Shown here in pieces: positions 44,661-56,594 of a stretch of 64,000 nucleotides of DNA. The number at the start of each line of letters is the position of its first letter. Within the stretch, counting starts at the first letter, position 1. A model generated the notes under the pieces. The model saw nothing but the letters and a program-made list of their open reading frames with translations. It had not been told where the DNA came from and searched no databases. The position numbers and the translations under genes were made by a program. This DNA is from Hexactinellida sp. DTS-2022 (Eukaryota; Porifera; Hexactinellida): NCBI GenBank assembly GCA_028753945.1, contig JAPNXP010000001.1:7616501-7680500 (forward strand), read 5' to 3'.

Positions 44661-45893
44661 CTAGGTACTGAGGTATAGTGTTATGGAGCCTATATGTAGG
44701 TTGTGCATTATTTCGAATATTATGTCTTGGAAGCCGCAGCAAAAAGTGGGTGAGAATGGGTTCGTAGTGTTGGTAGAGCCGCGATTTAGAATCGCTAGTT
44801 CTTCTCGTGGCTGTCCCACAAACCCTTCAATCTCGTTCCACCGGGTGCACGGGTTTATGTTGAGGGTCGTCTCGTCTCCAGAATGTCCCTCCCCACCGCG
44901 CGTCATACGGATACTGAAGGGACAACGCGCGTAAATATCGAAGTTATAGTGCCCCGGGAAGTTGGTGTGTAGTATGAACTTCTTAACGCGACTAGTCCTC
45001 GCGTCACACAGGATATCAACTCCCAGTGAGAAGTAGTTGCAGAAGAAGTCCGACTGTTTGCGGGTGAGCATTGTCTTCTTGATAGAGTGGATGCGCATCT
45101 TGTCTTCGTCTTTGTAGAATATCTTAGAAGGCGACCCCAGTGCACTGAGCACGTCCTGCAGCTTGTCGTTGAAGAACACTTTCTTGACAACAAGCTCCTG
45201 TGTCTGGGTCTCGGAGATGGAGGAAGTAATGTTGGTGTACTCTCGGTTTAGATGGAATGCCAGGCCTTGCAGCCGGTCCTTAGTCCAGATAGCCTCCACG
45301 CGCGTGGCGTGCACAGCTCCTGACATGGACCTTATAGGGACGATAGGGACGGGAGACACCCCCAGACTCTCCCCACAGAATATGGATATGTTGGACACCA
45401 CTGGGCTAGGCGTGTCGGGCCTGATCTGTAAGTGGTCCAGGCCGAACTGCTGAGAGTGCAGCAGCCGAGAAGGCATTGAAAAGTTGAAGCAAATTCCGCG
45501 GTAGTTTATAGTGAGCAACTGTTGGTCCGAGTTGTACACGCCGGGTACAGTGGCTCCGAACGTCTGATTGATGAGACTGAGAGTCGGCTGTATCTGCGGG
45601 GAGCAGAAAGTCTTGTTTGAGTATGCTAGTGTCACCTTAGACACGTCGTTTATATTAATTGTACGCAATCTCTGAGTGGTACAGTCGAACACGAGAGTGA
45701 TGCCGTCCTGGGAGAGGTAGAGACAAATGTCTTTGTCCAGTGGACTCTGGTCTGAGTAGACTAGAGAGACACTCCGTATCTCCTCCACTTGCTGACGGAT
45801 GGTGTGGATAATCTGGGGCAGCGGCATGCCCAGAATGAAGCACCAGCTGCGAGTGCCTATTGAATGCTCTGGCGACACGGACAGTTCTAGCAT
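44661..45893 (-). CDS. PHAF1-like protein (UPF0183 family)
   Basis: 410 residues, single exon, full length against the ~420 residue family. Family signatures run through the whole chain: N-terminal LGMPLPQIIHTI; the VSLVYSDQSPLDKDICLYLS segment, where QSPL and L.L..DGI are conserved; LIFGATVPGVYN-type motif (QTFGATVPGVYNSDQ); NYRGICFNF; LGSPSKIFYK; NYFSLGVDILCD; FILHTNFPGHYNFDIYARC; and C-terminal NPFSPTFCCGFQDIIFEI. In mammals PHAF1 binds BCAS3 and associates with phosphoinositide-marked phagophores in autophagy; the same role is inferred. No membrane segment. GC content is higher than the flanks, as expected for a constrained exon. Confidence 0.9.
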   Translation of the reverse strand: MLELSVSPEHSIGTRSWCFILGMPLPQIIHTIRQQVEEIRSVSLVYSDQSPLDKDICLYLSQDGITLVFDCTTQRLRTININDVSKVTLAYSNKTFCSPQIQPTLSLINQTFGATVPGVYNSDQQLLTINYRGICFNFSMPSRLLHSQQFGLDHLQIRPDTPSPVVSNISIFCGESLGVSPVPIVPIRSMSGAVHATRVEAIWTKDRLQGLAFHLNREYTNITSSISETQTQELVVKKVFFNDKLQDVLSALGSPSKIFYKDEDKMRIHSIKKTMLTRKQSDFFCNYFSLGVDILCDARTSRVKKFILHTNFPGHYNFDIYARCPFSIRMTRGGEGHSGDETTLNINPCTRWNEIEGFVGQPREELAILNRGSTNTTNPFSPTFCCGFQDIIFEIMHNLHIGSITLYLST

Positions 45894-46125
45894 ACTTACA
45901 GTGATAACTAAATGGAATGAGCTAATCTATAAAAACTGTACAGTTAATAATTTTTATATTCCATTAATAGAATAAAGATATACAGTATTGGGATATTCAT
46001 GTAATTAAAAGATAGAAACAGTTTGGTTAGAATTTACCTCACATAACCATGCAGTGTATTCCTCCACAAGGTCATGAGTTCGCTATAATAGAATATAACT
46101 CCATAATGGATCAAATAACGATTGT

Positions 46126-46595
46126 TTAGATTATTAAGTAGTAACAAGTCGCGTACAGCTCTACACATACAAAGCCCGTTGCATCTGGAACTGAAAACAA
46201 ATGAATAAAAATAGATTTGATGGAACCTGCATTGTAAATAATAAAAATAATAAAATTATGCTTACTCTTGTGTTCGTTGAGCTTTAAGACATCATTCTCT
46301 GTATAGACAATTATCCCTGTTTGTTGCACTTGAAGACTGTTGAAGGCCCATTGATGCAATTTTCAGCTTCTGGAAATATATTTTGAGCTAACTCTATTCC
46401 ATGGGAGAGTTGTCGATTGTAAACTTGGTCATTGCATAGCCTACTATAGACTATGGTCATTGATATATCAAGAGTAACAGGTATAGGATATGTTGTGACC
46501 GTTGAATATTTAATTTCACTTTTGACTCCACTGGTTGATCCAAAGTGTTCAAAAAAGGTAGAAATTTGTATTTCCGTTTGCAAAGGCGGGGGCAA
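46126..46595 (-). pseudogene. Possible spliced gene fragment, unrecognised
   Basis: Two open segments look protein-like (SRLCNDQVYNRQLSHGIEL and IIVYTENDVLKLNEH) but lie in different frames, joined near 46318 only by a one-base shift. A candidate intron follows (donor GTAAGC at about 46266, acceptor TTTTCAG near 46191), leading to IPDATGFVCVEL and a stop. I do not recognise the product. May be a decayed gene or chance. The rest of 45894-47140 shows nothing. Confidence 0.25.
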
Positions 46596-47144
46596 CTATC
46601 ACAAAACCATTTTTTCTCATTAATAATATAACAATGAATTTCAGTGTCGAGAAATACAATACATTTTGTAGTTAGAAGAAAGTAAGTAAATTCATTAACT
46701 ATATTACGGTTCACAAACTGTTAAACAATGTTGCAGGGTGCATTGAATCACTGTGAAAATGGAGACTGTCTCTCTGATCAAAATGTACTAATTTCTTCAT
46801 TGATCAAGAGAAGTCTCTTGCTTAAGATAATCCTTCCTAAAGATAATATTAATTAATAATTACAATCAATTGAGTTCAAATTTGTATTGACAACATTTAC
46901 CATTACAATATTAATAATCGGCAATTATGGCGAGATTAGCTAGTATCTGCCAAATTCCATATTTTAATCTCCTCTAGCAGGATTTACACATACTGTTGTT
47001 CTAGAGGTGGAATTTCCAGAAATAATGCATATTCTTCACCATTGGAATTACTTGTATCAACTATATAAACAAAAGCATTATAAATGTCACTGTCAATATA
47101 CAAGATCTGTTCGGACATAACCATTATACAGTAGAACTCAGGTA

Positions 47145-47318
47145 CAGTGGATGCCGGTTATAAGCACATCGTCGGGAACTGCACTTAAGGTGCTTATAAC
47201 CGGCATGTGCTTATAACCGACATAAATTATACAGGGTATATGCCAACCGTTTTCCAAAATAGTGTGCTTATATCCGATATGTTCTTATAACCGGTGTGCT
47301 TATATCCGACATCTACTG
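47145..47318. mobile_element. 174 bp TA-flanked MITE
   Basis: Ends CAGTGGATGCCGGTTATAAG and CTTATATCCGACATCTACTG; TA flanks. Same family as 23027-23151. A lone CAGTAGAACTC end lies 17 bases upstream. Confidence 0.85.
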
Positions 47319-47499
47319 TATAACCTACTTCAGCTTAGTACGTACCATTATTTTGAACCAAGTTTATAAAGCAGCATGTATTTCTATCAGGGTTGCCAAT
47401 CCAATCCAATCGAGAGAACTTATCGATTATCGATTGCCCAAAGTTTTTATCGATTGGATAATTATCGACGGATTTTATCGATTTTTTTCGATTTTACGA

Positions 47500-47590
47500 G
47501 TAGGGCGAACTAGCGCGCTTCGCTTACTAGGTCGCTTCGCGGAAGAACACAACCACACACCAACCGCTTCGCGGTTGGTGTGTGGTTTCC
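47500..47590 (-). repeat. GC-hairpin tail fragment h11
   Basis: Contains GCG-CGCTTCGC- and TCGCTTCGCG-type hairpins and a perfect 17 bp stem (AACCACACACCAACCGC, loop TTC) at 47551-47587. Resembles the tails of the Helitron-like family. A hAT-like end CAGGGTTGCCAATCC is at 47391. Confidence 0.55.
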
Positions 47591-47764
47591 ATACTTTAAC
47601 ATTGATTATAAAGCGTAAATAAGCCAAAATAGTCAAATTTAACAATATGAATTCTAGTGATTACGTCATCATGCGATAATGAGTTATCATATTGGCAATC
47701 TGGTGTGACCAACGTGTCCGCATCGTTAATGTCCATGTTCTATTAAATTTTCAGATCTTTATTT

Positions 47765-47897
47765 CTTAGAGGGCGCGAATTATGTGAGATTAATTAAGTG
47801 GCTTTTCAGGGTTCTCGAAATGTGACAATGAAGTCATAACTTGTCGAGGTGTGAGAAATTTTGAGTGGAAACCTCAACTTGTTGGCGGGTGCCAAAA
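47765..47897. repeat. Dispersed repeat shared with 33315-33440
   Basis: Contains GTCATAACTTGTCGAGGTGT and AACCTCAACTTGTTGGCGGG, same order as the first copy. Confidence 0.8.
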
Positions 47898-48029
47898 GTT
47901 ACCCCTATATCTAGGCCAAAAATCACATTTGGAAACCGTCCACTTTCTTTCAATCAACTCGGAACATACAAACAAATATACATATATAGTATACAATATA
48001 CGTTATACAGGTTTGTGTTTTAATAGTAC

Positions 48030-48113
48030 GAGCTCTTCGGTCTCGGTTGCTTCGCGACGGATCACTCTCTAACATAGGCCGCTTCGCGACCTTTGTTCGT
48101 TAGTGGTAAACAC
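48030..48113 (-). mobile_element. Helitron-like repeat h8, left part
   Basis: Tail side (GAGCTCTTCGGTCTCGG, then GGCCGCTTCGCGACC). Continues at 58898-59100 after the nest; matches h4 read in reverse. Confidence 0.75.
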
Positions 48114-48744
48114 TAGGCTTGGACCGGGCCATGATTTCATGACCCGGTAAGTAAGTATACTGTGACCAGCGATACCAAAGAAGTTTCAATTGACGTACTA
48201 TGTCTCATAACTATTAAACGCCTTACTAGATGAATCTTTCTAAGTTACATAATTCATAAACCAATAAAATTTTATTAGCATTACTGTGAAGAACCGGGTC
48301 AAATCAAGATTAAGTGCTCCGGTTGACCCGGTGTCAGAGGAGATCCTGTTCCCCCGTGAAAATTGTTCCCCGAACTATTTTTCCTAGGAAATATTGTTCC
48401 CCTCTGCCTAATAGAAAATATTGTTCCCCCGAACAGTATCTACTAGTAAATTTTGTTCCCCCGAACAGATTCACTAGGGAATACTGTTTCCCCTTTTAGT
48501 ACAGTAGTAATCTATATTAGGCCGCGGCCGTATAAAATAAATAACTTGTTTATCATCCCCGTCCGCCCCAATTTTAACTACCCGTCCGGATCTATTTTAT
48601 TATTATCTTATGAACCTAATCGTACAAAAACAGTGATCAACTAATGTGTATAAATTAAAACATTCCAATGTCATTTTTGCTGCACCGGCGCTTATTCGGG
48701 GAATACGGTATATAACTATGACAAATATTACTAACTATGTAATC

Positions 48745-48845
48745 AATTGTTTAGTGAGGAGTAAGGCCGCGTAGCGGCCGTTAATTTCAGGTGCGTTGCA
48801 CCGATCTGTCGCAAAGCGACCGAGACTGAAGGGCTCGTATTAATT
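48745..48845 (+). repeat. Helitron-like tail fragment h9
   Basis: GGCCGC-GTA-GCGGCC, GGTGC-GTT-GCACC and GTCGC-AAA-GCGAC in succession, then CTGAAGGGCTCGTATTAATT. The short end CCGGCGCTTATTCGGGGAAT precedes it at 48687. Confidence 0.7.
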
Positions 48846-48959
48846 AAACAATTATAGAAACTAAACAGTATTACGCATTATTCTGCATTTATCCATAACA
48901 CAATGGAGAAATTCGACCATATTCCATATATTGAAAAGTACACAACACATGAGCCTTGG

Positions 48960-49637
48960 CAGGGTCGGCGGAAGAGGGCCGGTTGGGGCGGCCTGGGCCC
49001 AGTGTTTTCCAGAAAAGACCACCCCGGAAAAAACCGGTTTTTTCCACCCCGGAAAAGGGCAGTAAATTTGGAAAAAACCACTTATGACCATATATGGCAA
49101 CACTGCATGCCCATTTATGGTCAGCTTCTATATGCAGAGACAGATTTTCTAAAGAGATTCTACACTTCTAGTGCACCGATTGTAAAATTTAGGACTTTTG
49201 AGAGTGGGTCCCTAATGTTAAACTAAGGTTAGTAGATTAACCCCTGAATACACTGATATAAGTATATGATATGTTTACTAATACGTAGTACCAAACGTGC
49301 TAGGTGAACGCTGATAAGTGTGGTATGTAGGAATTCTTCGATACCAAATATCATTTAAAAGTAATCTAACCGTGTGAAAGATATCAAATTGTGGAATATG
49401 CATTTACTTACTATAGTATAGACAGTCAAATAGTATCCGCACTGTCACCGAAATATATTAATCATGCGAGGCCAGTAAATAGAAAAAGGCAGAAAAGTCC
49501 AGAAAAGGGCGGTTTTTTCCAGCTGCCCCGGTCTTTTCTAGAAAAGGGCGGTTTTTTCCGAACACTGCCTGGGCCGCCCCACTTTTTCTGTCATAATACA
49601 AGGCCGCCCCACCTCTCAAGAGCTTCCGCCGGCCCTG
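48960..49637. mobile_element. hAT MITE with a nested hAT
   Basis: Ends CAGGGTCGGCGGAAGAGG and (reverse) CAGGGCCGGCGGAAGCTC. Flanks AGCCTTGG and ACCTTAGG only partly agree. Lies in an inverted-repeat setting (TTGAAAAGTACACAACACAT, inverted at 49667-49690). Confidence 0.72.
49000..49567. mobile_element. Nested hAT MITE with exact duplication CCTGGGCC
   Basis: Ends CAGTGTTTTCCAGAAAAG and TTTTTTCCGAACACTG; 8 bp CCTGGGCC on both flanks. Interior repeats of GAAAAGGGCGGTTTTTTCC. Confidence 0.9.
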
Positions 49638-49644
49638 ACCTTAG

Positions 49645-49684
49645 GTACACAACACATGTGCCTTAAGGCACATGTGTTGTGTAC
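49645..49684. repeat. 40 bp perfect palindrome
   Basis: GTACACAACACATGTGCCTT followed directly by its exact complement. Confidence 0.92.
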
Positions 49685-50052
49685 TTTTCAATACCAGGGT
49701 TGCCAACCCTCCCGATTTGGCGGGAGTCTCCCGCTTTTTTGACTTTTTTTCTCCCATCCTCCCGAGTCCCGACCTTACGAAACTTTTCAAACTCCCGATT
49801 TTGGAAATTGTTTCTATATTAATATTTTATGATATACAAGTTAGGAACTGGATTTTTTTGCTAAAATTAATCAAGATACGAGTACCAAGGTTTGTTCTAG
49901 TACTCATATATACTTGTAAGTTAGTTAAGATTCTTTAGCCCCTTATTAGTACACTGTACTATTGTTACAGACACAGCGGTAAGTTATAATGAAATATATA
50001 TTAAGTAGACAACATACTTAGTACTAGAGTAGGTATTGAATAACTATCAAGA

Positions 50053-50097
50053 CTGAGTAGTCTTGCTGTGGTTTACTAATAAGTAATGCTCATGACA
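50053..50097 (-). repeat. Short terminal direct repeat, 3' side
   Basis: 45 bases identical to 57719-57763; on the minus strand it starts TGTCATGAGC and ends ACTCAG. Much shorter than usual LTRs. Abuts the last stop codon. Confidence 0.7.
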
Positions 50098-51434
50098 TCA
50101 CTTCCCCTCGGAATCAGTCAGTTCGTCGTCCCTATATCGCCGAGGTTTGTGCCTCGTTCTTTGTGACCGCCTTATGGTCATACTAGGGACTGGACTTAGT
50201 GGTTCTTCGCATGTATTATCATCTCCGTCGGATTCGTGGGTGCACGTGTCATCAATAGACACTGAAGGCTCGTTAAGTGAGCTTATAGAGGTAGTCCTAT
50301 GTGGCGATACCTGGACAAGGTTATCTCTGTCTCTTGTATCGGTGTCGTTTAATAACACTCGGCCGGATTGCTTGAACATTTTGCATCGATTCAAGTGTAC
50401 AAATTTTTACCTGCCCTCAACTTGTATCTCCACATCAACCCCTCTGCAACGAATCACTTGGTAGGGTCCCAGGTAGTATGGCTCGAGTCCACTTGGCCTA
50501 GGCTGTTTTTTCAACCATACTAAGTCTCCCTTTGTTACCTCAGTGGTCGTCTTGCCCTTATCATAAAACAGTTTCATTCTGTCCCTGGCCACTTGTAGGT
50601 TTTCCCCAACTTCTCGTATAGTTCCCGTCTGCCGACTCGCTATTTCGTCGAACCAGTCCTCGACAGACACATGTGTTGGTTTGTTTAGGAGCAGCAGCTT
50701 GGAAGTGGCTAGTTGCCGCGGTTCTGTTCCATACGTGATGCTGAATGGCGAGTAACCGGTGCTTGTATTAGGCATGGAGTTTAACTCATAAGAGGTCTCC
50801 TGTAGAATTGACGGCCATGCGTCCCTTTCTAAATTCCCGTCCTCTAGCATGCATCGCATTACCTGTTTTACAGTCTGCACCCCTCACTCTGCTTGCCCAT
50901 CTCCCTCCGGGTGGTAGGGTGTACTGTGCCTCTTCTCCACCCCGAAACTCTGCAACAATTCCCTCACTTCCGTACCGTGGACGTTGGGCCCCTGATCGCT
51001 GAGCATGATACGTGGCGGTCCGTGCTTCAAGATCCACCCATTCAGCAAAGCCTGACAGATTGTACTCGCTACTTGGTCTTTCAGAGGTACCAGCTCGATA
51101 AATTTAGAAAATAAGTCGACTATTATCATGAAATACCAATGTTGTGAACTCGACCATGGTAGAGTAGCTATGTCGAAGGCTACCATGTGATTTGGCTCGG
51201 CGGGCTCTACGATCGGGCTAGCTCTTCTTTGGGTGAGAATTTTCGCTTGTTGCGATGACAGATTAGACATTCATTACAGAAATCTTCCACATCACTACGC
51301 ATCCCTTTCCAATAACATTGTTTCTTGACTAGTGCGAGGGTTTTGGTTATACCAGGGTGTGCGGCGTTGTGAACTATCGTTAAAAATTCGCGCCTCAGAG
51401 AGTTCGGCACCACAAGTTTGTCGTCCCTATATAG
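50098..51434 (-). pseudogene. Ty3 integrase and C-terminal region, broken
   Basis: From the high-coordinate end: zinc domain (H...CLICH), DDE core (MVAFDIATL; LSDQGPNVHG; YHPEGDGQAE), GPY-like module (YYLGPYQVI) and an acidic/basic tail (RRSQRTRHKPRRY). Frameshift near 51230, a TGA directly after GDGQAE near 50884, and another stop near 50407. Reads continuously with the RNase H side once the hAT is removed. Confidence 0.78.
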
Positions 51435-51531
51435 CAGGGGATCCCAACCTTTTCCCTCTCGCGTACCCCTTCGAAACATTTACCCTATCCGCGTACCCCC
51501 GGTAAATTTTTGGCAATATGTATATATATAA

Positions 51532-52604
51532 CGAGCCCTTCGGTCTCGGTCGCTTTGCGACAAATCGGTGCTACGCACCTCAAGTTAACGGCCGCTATAC
51601 GGCCTTACTCCTCACACTTTCTACCATGGAAATGGTAGAAAGGGACGTTATGATTTTGAATTTTCATTAATTTGTTTACCTATCTGTGTAAACAACAACA
51701 ACAACAACAAATACTCATATTAGAATTTTATAAATGCGAAAATCGTGTTCAGCATACTTGTTTACCTATAATACCCGTTGAAAGCTAACTTCTAGGTTGA
51801 TTTTGAATTTTCATTAATTTGTTTACTTATTTGTGTAAACAACAACAACAAATATTCATATTATAAATTTATAAATGCGAAATTCGTGTTCGGCATACTT
51901 GTTTACCTATAATACCCGTTGGAAGCTAACTTCTAGGTTGATTTTGAATTTTAATTAATTTGTTTACCTATTTTGTGTAAACAACAACAACAAATATTAA
52001 TATTATAAATTTATAAATGCGAAATTCGTGTTCAGCATACTTGTTTACCTATAATACCCGTTGAAAGCTAACTTCTAGGTTGATTTTGAATTTCATTAAT
52101 TTGTTTACCTATTTTGTGTAAACAACAACAACAAATATTCATATTATAAATTTATAAATGCGAAATTCGTGTTCAGCATACTTGTTTACCTATAATACCC
52201 GTTGAAAGCTAACTTCTAGGTTGAGTTTGAATTTCATTAATTTGTTTACCTATTTTGTGTAAACAACAACAACAAATATTCATATGAGAAATTTATAAAC
52301 GCGAAATTCGTGTCCAGCATACTTGTTTACCTATTATAACATTTGGAAGCTAACTTCTAGGTTGATTTTAAATTTTCATTTATTTGTTTACCTATTTTGT
52401 GTAAACAACAACAACAAATATTCATATGAGAAATTTATAAACGCGAAATTCGTGTTCAGCATACTTGTTTACCTATTCTAACATTTGAAAGTTAATTTAT
52501 ATCTCATATATTAATGCGGTTTCTATCCCCCCGTCACTTTAATACAATCCGGACAAACAAACACACAAACACACACACACACACACACACACACAACAAT
52601 CGAG
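51532..52604 (-). mobile_element. Helitron-like repeat with minisatellite (copy h10)
   Basis: Same layout as h2: hairpin tail at the left, about seven ~115 bp minisatellite units, (CA)n and head at the right (CAACAATCGAG). It sits in AT-rich DNA without a clear target duplication. Confidence 0.75.
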
Positions 52605-52706
52605 ATTTAATAATATAGATGTAACGTAATATGTATAATAAATGTAATTAATATGATACTTAATTCAATAATGAAAAAATGTTACGTAAATATTTTTCCA
52701 CATTAA

Positions 52707-54501
52707 TCAATGAGAAGGTTGAACTTGTTTCAACATAGTAAGGTTTTTTATATCAGGTTCAGTTTTAGAAATTGCACATCGCATGTCGTCTTCTACAGAC
52801 AATCGGTTTCTGTGTTTTGTTTTGATCAATACAAGTGTAGAAAAACCAGATTCACATAAGTATGTAGAAGGGAAAGGGAGTAGGATCCTGATGGCCATTT
52901 TAGATACATTGGGGTATAACTTGACCATCCTGCACCAGAAACGAATGAGAGAGATTTCAGCGAACATATCTTTAGCATTGCTATCATTAATTAATTCAAT
53001 GAACTCTTCCTGTTCAACGGGTGGGATGGAATCAACATTTACTTTGAAAGGATTTCTGGTAAACTTGAAGTTTTTATCACTCAAATCCTCAAAATAGGAA
53101 ATAAATTCTTGTTTTAGTACTCTCAAGTGCTCCAGAATGGCTCCTTTTGTGTCTGAATCTAGAGCATTTTTCTTTTCTAAAATGTGCGCATCCAAAGTCT
53201 GAAATTGATTATATATTCCTTTCCTAATTTGATTAGTCCACAACTCCAATTTCATTAAGAATGCGTTGACCTTATCCACAAAATCAATCACTGTGCTTTC
53301 TTTTCCTTGCATCGATAAGTTTAATAAATTCAGTCTAGAAAAGATGTCGACGAAGTAGGCAAGTTCAAAGCTCCGATCTTCAATATTAAATTGAAATAGC
53401 ATGTGTGGATTTTTCTGTTGGTGAACAAACTCTTGAATTTCTGCGCGTAATTCAAATACTCTTTTAAAGACATTGCCTCTGGAAAGCCAACGTACCTCTG
53501 TGTGAAATAGAAGGTTTTCTGAACTGGCATCAAATTCTTTGCATAACTCTCGGAAGAGACGCGTATTCAATGCGCTTCGTTTGATTTAGTTGACCAATTT
53601 AATAACTCCAGACATTACATCAGAAAGTAGAGGAGGGAGGGTTTTTGAAGCAAGAGCATGTCTATGTATCATACAATGTAATGACATGACATCTGAAACT
53701 TGTGCCTTAACTCGGGTTTGGAATCCTGAACGACATCCCAACATTGCTGGAGCTCCATCAGTACAGATTGCACAAAGATTTTTCCAGTCCAAACCGTTAT
53801 CAATAAAAAATTCATTCACCTTTTCAAATATATCAATTCCTTTTGTTGTTGTTTGTAAAGGAAGGCAAAACAGAAAATCTTCTTTGAAATCACCATCATA
53901 AATATATCTGACAAAGCATATTAACTGAGCACATGAAGAAACATCAGTAGACTCATCCAACTGAATACTAAATATTCCCAATGGCGCTGCTTTCACTTCG
54001 GCTATAACCTGTAACTTGACATCTTCTGACATATCTATGATACGACGATGAACAGTGTTATTTGAAAGTGATAACGGCGCTAATTTACTTGCATTGTCTT
54101 CACCTAGCATTAATCTCACAGTTTCTTTGATGCAAGGGAGAATCAAACTTTCCCCAATTGTATGAGGTTTCTTCTGCTGTGCAATTTTCAAAGAAATAAC
54201 ATACGAAGTTTCATAGCTGGAATTGTTTGTTGCTTATATGTTCCAGTCGTATCTAACCTGACTTGTTTTACGCCATTCTCTTTCCTTTGAAAATACAGAA
54301 CGTCTTTATCTTAAGCTCGGGGTGACATCCATTAAGATGCCTTTTAAGGAGGCTTGGTTTCATACTATCAGCAGAAAGTGTCTTAAAACAGATAACACAC
54401 TGAGGGCGTTCAAAACCACCTACATGAATCTGTGTGAATCCAAATTTGATGTATTCGTTGGAATAATTTCTCTTCTTTCCTCCTGAAGCCATTTGCAACA
54501 A
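52707..54501 (-). pseudogene. hAT transposase (ZBED/SCAND3 type), broken
   Basis: BED zinc finger near the N-terminus (CVICFKTL...LLKRHLNGCH). Catalytic region with DESTDVSS, CTDGAPAMLG and HCMIHRHALASK. C-terminal dimerisation segment FPSTYLCESGFSTL and KHRNRL. Frameshift between 54268 and 54191, and a TAA near 53586. Related to domesticated ZBED5/SCAND3-like proteins, but here still inside its own terminal repeats. Confidence 0.83.
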
Positions 54502-54978
54502 GGTTAAAAACTTTTTAATTAAGTAGAAATGAAAATAGAGATTATTAAAATGAAATTATAAATTGTATTATGATGTACGCGTACTCGGTTAATTTATACT
54601 ATGTCACAATTTTAGTTGTTTATAGGAAACAGCCACAAACTCGTAGAAATTTTATTACTTGCTAGGAATTACGTAAGAAAGCAGTAATTGGGCCAATCAA
54701 ACATTTGCTTGCTTTCCTATTGTTATAATTTGTTTTCGTAACAACACTTGACATATTGTAATTGTTCATGTGTAGATATCTGATTATCAATCATTGTGGT
54801 AAAAAAATTTCGGAAGAGAAAGTCAACGAATACATTTTCCACAATTCCTTGGTAAATTATGTGAAATAATTGTTCGTTCGTACTTGCTACCTGGAATTGG
54901 TGCTCATGGACGCGTACCCTTTAAGAATTGCTTCGCGTACCCCTTAGGGGTACGCGTACCCTAGGTTGGGAATCCCTG

Positions 54979-56590
54979 CTATATAGGATTCCCCGTTTCA
55001 AGTACATCCCCCTTTGATTCTTAAAGCGGCCCTGCAAAATTACTCCTCCTACTTCTAGCTGCTCTAGAGCAAACGAAGTAGCTGTGTCCAACTCCTGGCA
55101 TTCGCGAATCCTCTGTCCATTAAGTTTCTCTTCTGCAATGGAGAAAACATGCCTTTCGAAATACTCCTCCTCATCATTTACCTCGGGGTCGACTTCTGAC
55201 TGTAGACGCGAAAGATAATCGGCCACGTAATTAGATGCACCTTTGATATACGTATTCTACATCATAATCGAAGGACTCTAGTTCTTGAATCCATCGTGCA
55301 AACTTGTGCCGGGGGTCTTTGTGTCGTCGAAGCCAGCTGAGAGGGTTGTGGTCAGAAATAAAATGGATTTTATCGGAAGCTTAAAGATATTTCCGAAATT
55401 TGCGACTTGCTGCAATTAATACCCAGCATTCCAACTCGCCGGCACTATAGTTCTTTTGACTCTCTGCCAATCCTGAGGAGAAGAATGCAATTGGCATTCG
55501 CTTTGACTCCTCGTTCTCTTGCATTAAAACGGCGCCTACAGCAACGGTCGATGCGTCAGTTTTAAGGTAAAATTCCTTATTCCAGTCAGGGAAGGATAAT
55601 GTGCTTGGGAACTCGGATAGGGAACGTTTCAATTCTCGAAACGCTTTCTCTTCTTCATCATCCCATTTCCAGTCTTTCCCTTTGCTAGTTAATTGGTATA
55701 TGGTTCAGCGATTGCGGCCATCCTTGGTATGTAGTCGCGGTAGTAGTTTACCATGCCTAAGAAGCGCAGTAGTTCCCTTTGGTTCTTTGGTCTCTCTGCC
55801 TCACAAATCCTCGCAACAGTCGTTGGAACTGGGCGGCGTCCTTTTGCGGAGATGATGTGGCCCACAAACTCTCCCTCCTTATAGCCGATCCGGCACTTGT
55901 CCTGTCGACGCTGAATTCACGATTGTCTATATGCCTAAAGGGTGCGGCGTAGGTCGTGTAAGTGACTTTCAAAGTTTCGCGAATGAACACAAGTATCATC
56001 GACGTGAGGGTCGCGGTCGGCTGCTTCTATACCTTCCAGTGTACTATCCATTAGCCTTTGGTAGGTGGCCTGACTATTACACAGGCCGAAAGGCATCCTA
56101 ACCATCTCGTAATGCCCTCGGGGTGTTGAGAATGCAGTTTTTTGTTTGTCCCGTTCTTCCATCTCTACGGCCCAGTATGCACTAGCGCCATCAAGAAATG
56201 AAAAGTAGTGGTCACAATGCATCTTGTCTAGTATGTATATCGCTCGGGGTCGTCATCGGGTAGGCATCTTTGCGAGTGATCTCGTTCAAGCTTCTGTAGT
56301 CGATGAGGAACGAATGGATCCGTCCTTCTTCGTGATAAGTATTACTCGGCTGGACCAAGGAGAGTTTGAAAGTTTACAGATTCCATTTGCTAACATGTCG
56401 CGCACTTGTGCACCAATCTCCCGTTCCACCGCGGGCGCCATTCTCAGTCTTTTACATTTGACTGGTCGCGAATTTCCAGTATCTATTGAGTGCTTCGTCT
56501 TGCTTGTAACGGCAGGCTTCTTGGAATTGTCTGCGAAAACATCCCGATATTGGTTTACTAACCGTTTAAGTTGTTCTCTCTGGTCACCTT
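54979..56590 (-). pseudogene. Ty3 reverse transcriptase and RNase H, broken
   Basis: RT: LDGASAYWAVEM, RGHYEMVRMPFGLCNSQATY and a VDDT catalytic box preceded by His instead of Tyr. RNase H: FYLKTDASTVAVGAVLMQE and a YSAGELECW-type segment. Several frameshifts between 55640 and 56560. Confidence 0.75.
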
Positions 56591-56594
56591 GTAA

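Larger units (their letters stand above)
51435..54978 (-). mobile_element. hAT transposon (3.5 kb) in the Ty3 element
   Basis: Ends CAGGGGATCCCAACC and GGTTGGGAATCCCTG; exact 8 bp duplication CTATATAG. Removing it rejoins the Ty3 frame (KRGILY/RDDKLVV). Contains a BED-type hAT transposase gene with lesions and a nested Helitron-like repeat. Confidence 0.93.

Noticed and set aside
52783-53901. Plus-strand open frames inside the hAT
   Set aside because: Shadows of the transposase on the minus strand.
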